Positions 61,476 to 64,000 of a DNA stretch of 64,000 bases are shown here, in pieces. The DNA is taken from NCBI GenBank assembly GCA_018806915.1, contig JAGKQI010000090.1, forward strand, positions 1,612,001 through 1,676,000, read 5' to 3'. Numbering within the stretch: position 1 is the stretch's first letter; each line of letters starts with the position of its first letter. The notes beneath the pieces are model-generated. The model had not been told where the DNA came from and did not search any database. It saw only the letters and a program-made list of their open reading frames with translations. The position numbers and the translations under genes are program-made. Source of the DNA: Phytophthora colocasiae. Taxonomy: Eukaryota > Oomycota > Peronosporomycetes > Peronosporales > Peronosporaceae.

Positions 61476-63200
61476 GCTGGAAGGGAAGATTTTTTTTTGG
61501 TTCAGATACGGAACGGTTCTGGTTTTTGGAACGGACATCTGTTTTGTAATGATGAAGTGCTGGTTGCACTCGCTGCTTGACGATCACTTCAGAACAAGAA
61601 GACAGAGGCACAGGGACCGACGCTCGAACGATATACATACCATTACCTGGGTTTCAAGTATGCTCGTTCGTGGACATCGTCAAAATTCGTGTATCGCTGT
61701 TCTCATTATCGCCGCGGATGTCGGGGGCGCTGGAGTTTACAATCGCTGCTACGGAATAGCGTCCTACTCGCTCTCACTCTTGTCGTAACAATGTGGTCGC
61801 CGGCACGATTGTCGATGTCACGGAGGACATTAGAAGCTCTGCCGATAGTCTTGCGATAGCTTGTGTGACGCGGCCGGCTCGTCAATATGGGAAGATCTAC
61901 GAAGTATGTCTACAAAGTATGTACTACGCCGACGACAACCCCTCCGTTGTACGCGGCCTTTCCGAAACACAAGTTGTGTCGCGCATTTACCGAGCTCGGA
62001 GGCTACACTACAGTGGAAACGTCATGGTGCCATCGGGATACTACCACTCTCACTGGTTCTCAACGAGCCTGTGTCCTTCTTCCAGTTTCATTCGTGACAG
62101 CAAACTCTCAAGACGTGAGCAGTCCAAATAGACTGATCAGCTGGGCTCATCCAGCGCTTCTCAATTTGCTCCGTTATAACAACACCACTCTCTTTGTTGA
62201 CGTTGGATGGAAGTGGCGAACAGTACAGGCTCTTGAGACACGAGACCGATCTGTGAGTGCATCGACTTCACGTTCAGGGTTTTCACATCTCGACCATCAA
62301 GCAGGATGGAGCCTTGTGGGTCGTAGAAGCGTTCAAGCAGGGAAATGAGCGTACTCTTGCCTCCTCCGCTAAACCCGACAAACGCTACGGTTTGTCCAGG
62401 CTCAATGGAGACGTCGTTGAGGATCTGCACGCCTGGACGGTTTGGGTAGGTGAAATTGACACAGACAGCTTGAATCCGTCCTACACAGGACTCGGGTTTG
62501 TCACCTTCGTGATAGTTCAAAGCATCAATAGCTAAAGTTGTATCCAGGACCTTGTAGATCTGAGCAGTAGCTCCTTTGGCTTCGGCGATGGCCGAGACGT
62601 TAGGCATAATCTGAGCTGCCAGCTAGTCTGGAGGTCGAGGAGTACACTACGATGACCACGTAGAGGTCATGTACACTTTGTAGAACGTTGTAGAGAGTTA
62701 ATTGGCTGCCGTTAATAAAAGTCGTCGTGATAACCTAGTTAGACCCTTTAATCCACAACACATCTGCTAACAACACATAGTCTATTCGTACAGCCTCACC
62801 ACGTAACCTCAAGAGCGGCAATCGTGACGAAGAACTTGCCTGCAGCAACGCCCCGTTAAATAGAGGCTGGAACGATAGCTTATGTTCACCAGAGGTCTGA
62901 CACAACTCTACCGAATCCAAGGGGTTTGTCCCTGGGTTCTACACCAGAATGACAAGAATATTTGTGAGTACGAGGAGAAGAGCGGGCCCCACGTCACATT
63001 CACGTTAACTTTAATTGAAGAAGAGCTTTGGTTCTTAACGTCGTTTGTCTGCATTGTCTATTCATGAAGAAGTGGCCAACGCGCGAAGCAGCCGTAGGCA
63101 AACTGCTAGCGGGCACTGTACGAGATGGGCAAAAAATCCCCGTTCCAAATACCAGAACCGTTCCGTGTATCTGAACACAAAAAAAGCTAACCGCTGGAAG
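61476..63200. mobile_element. Non-autonomous TIR transposon carrying a host-gene fragment (Pack-type)
   Basis: An 8-bp duplication GCTGGAAG stands at 61476-61483 and 63193-63200. The 1709 bp between (61484-63192) begin GGAAGATTTTTTTTTGGTTC and end in the inverse of GGTTAGCTTTTTTTGTGTTC; the inverted repeats continue for about 57 bp at roughly 85% identity (shared core GGAACGGTTCTGG). No transposase is inside. An 8-bp duplication fits hAT-like superfamilies, though the GG-terminus is not that of the hAT element at 18218. It lies within the OTU coding sequence and contains an ABC-transporter fragment. Confidence 0.88.
62161..62607 (-). pseudogene. ABCB-type ABC transporter fragment captured in the element
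   Basis: About 140 residues match the first nucleotide-binding domain of a P-glycoprotein-like exporter: PNVSAIAEAKGATAQIYKVL leading in, the A-loop Tyr in NFTYPNRPGVQIL, Walker A GFSGGGKST, the RFYDP segment and the Q-loop SQEPVLFATSI. The signature motif, Walker B and all membrane helices are missing, and the frame ends within 15 codons of the Q-loop. It keeps an open frame over the captured part, so the capture may be recent or made from one exon. Confidence 0.88.
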
Positions 63201-63664
63201 AGCTTCTCCTCCCGTTGGATGAAATCCACTAACCGTTGTCGAATGTCCTGGTGGAACAGTTCGTTCGTGTAGAGTTGGTCACTAATAGCTCGGAACAGGC
63301 AGTTGCCGTCCTTGACGATCGACACGACAGCCCACCCAAGTGCGGCGTAGTGTTGTTCTACCTGTTCATTGCTGGTCCAAGGCGCGTCTCGCTCCTCGTT
63401 GCAATGTGGTGAGCCATATTCTACCCGAGGAACGTACGAGCTGGTACTCTCGGTTGGCTCTTTGGGTTTCTCGAATTCTTCATCAAGTTCCCGTGCTGCT
63501 GCAGCGGCGTCAGCTGCAAGGTCGTCACTGTCGTCCGATTCGGCTTTCGAGCTGGACCTGAACCAGAAGCGAACGCCCTTGCGTTTACTGCTCTTGGAGG
63601 ACGACCGGAGACTGAAGCGGGAGCTCAACCGGCCATTAGATTGCGGAGACCGAGGGGCCGCCAT
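63193..63664 (-). pseudogene. OTU-family cysteine protease, N-terminal part
   Basis: The ATG at 63664 starts MAAPRSPQSNG; six open codons before it begin with GTG. A basic/Ser-rich stretch (SSSKSSKRKG), an Ala-rich acidic helix, then the OTU catalytic block VKDGNCLFRAISDQLY with the active-site Cys follow, then HQDIRQRLVDFIQREEKLFQ at the insertion point. The reading continues into the element's terminus for 40 meaningless codons. This half has Asp and Cys but not the catalytic His, which is in 60658-61475. Confidence 0.85.
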
Positions 63665-64000
63665 GATCGAATCCTTTTGCACCTAACTAAGTGATCCTGC
63701 GGCAGGTGGTTACTGTCGCGTGGTGAATTCACAAATGGGTGAAGCCCCACTCTCTTCTGAATGAGCTACAGTGGCAGAGGTAGCCAGCAGTTCCGCTCCG
63801 TCTGGACATACATGTATAACGCCCCATGCCGGCCCAAAACCGTTTGTGGAGCTCAACGCACCAGCTGGTCACCTCGTCTAGCGTGGCGTGGTGAGCGTCT
63901 CACCGGTAGTCACTGCTTTTGTGATGGAAACGCCATGCCACACGCATCAATGAGAGCCTGGAAAGTCGGACAAGAAGGTGTCGTTCATCCAGTGCACACT
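63665..64000. other. Upstream region of the OTU gene
   Basis: An Inr-like TCACCCATTTGTG lies about 63733-63745 on the minus strand, and a TACATGTA palindrome near 63809. No other gene is recognised up to the window end. Confidence 0.45.

Noticed and set aside
61484..61638. Extra N-terminal residues of the OTU C-terminal frame
   Set aside because: They are encoded by the transposon terminus and have no start of their own at a plausible position.
8336..63664. RXLR or Crinkler effector genes
   Set aside because: None of the genes with a signal peptide shows RxLR or LxLFLAK motifs near the N-terminus; short frames with chance RxLR strings lack signal peptides.

Overview
This is nuclear DNA of an oomycete, most likely Phytophthora or a close relative. 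The evidence is a gene-dense layout with 50-90 bp introns, Inr-type core promoters (TCATTYY followed by CAATTTTC) a few tens of bases before start codons, a secreted PL3 pectate lyase cluster, a GH32 invertase-type cluster, a flagellar IFT gene, and abundant decayed DNA transposons. No ribosomal or tRNA gene was recognised. The genus is an inference from gene content.

Layout. 1-2.9 kb: a Mutator-like (MULE) transposase open at the window edge, convergent with a transposon-like 2-oxoglutarate dioxygenase carrying zinc fingers. 2.85-8.2 kb: a large IQ/WW/B-box protein with one intron. 8.3-12.8 kb: three tandem PL3 pectate lyases. 13.1-17.3 kb: transposon debris, including a MULE+SWIM transposase with one in-frame stop. 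18.2-23.2 kb: a 5-kb hAT element with TIRs and an exact 8-bp target duplication. 23.5-26.5 kb: poly(A) polymerase. 27.5-35.6 kb: three GH32 paralogues (two forward, one reverse) around a folate-biopterin transporter pseudogene. 37-38.6 kb: a broken membrane-protein gene. 38.6-42.7 kb: an LRR gene split by a chimeric insertion flanked by a 62-bp direct repeat. 42.8-60.6 kb: a mostly intact housekeeping block with importin alpha, a P-type ATPase, GDP-mannose pyrophosphorylase, a GP63-like metalloprotease, a PhoD-like protein, an LYR protein, IFT46 and a dead alpha/beta hydrolase. 60.7-63.7 kb: an OTU protease gene interrupted by a 1.7-kb TIR element that carries an ABC-transporter fragment.

How the genes work together. 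The secreted enzymes (pectate lyases, GH32 enzymes and possibly the GP63-like protease) fit a plant-associated lifestyle: they attack pectin, sucrose or fructans, and proteins. The housekeeping block has no shared pathway. The strongest theme is genome dynamics. Several genes are broken by datable insertions whose boundaries can be read to the base (hAT at 18218-23205, a Pack-type element at 61484-63192, filler DNA at 40709-42617), and others have decayed by frameshifts. Gene conversion appears to have homogenised the 3' halves of two GH32 copies.
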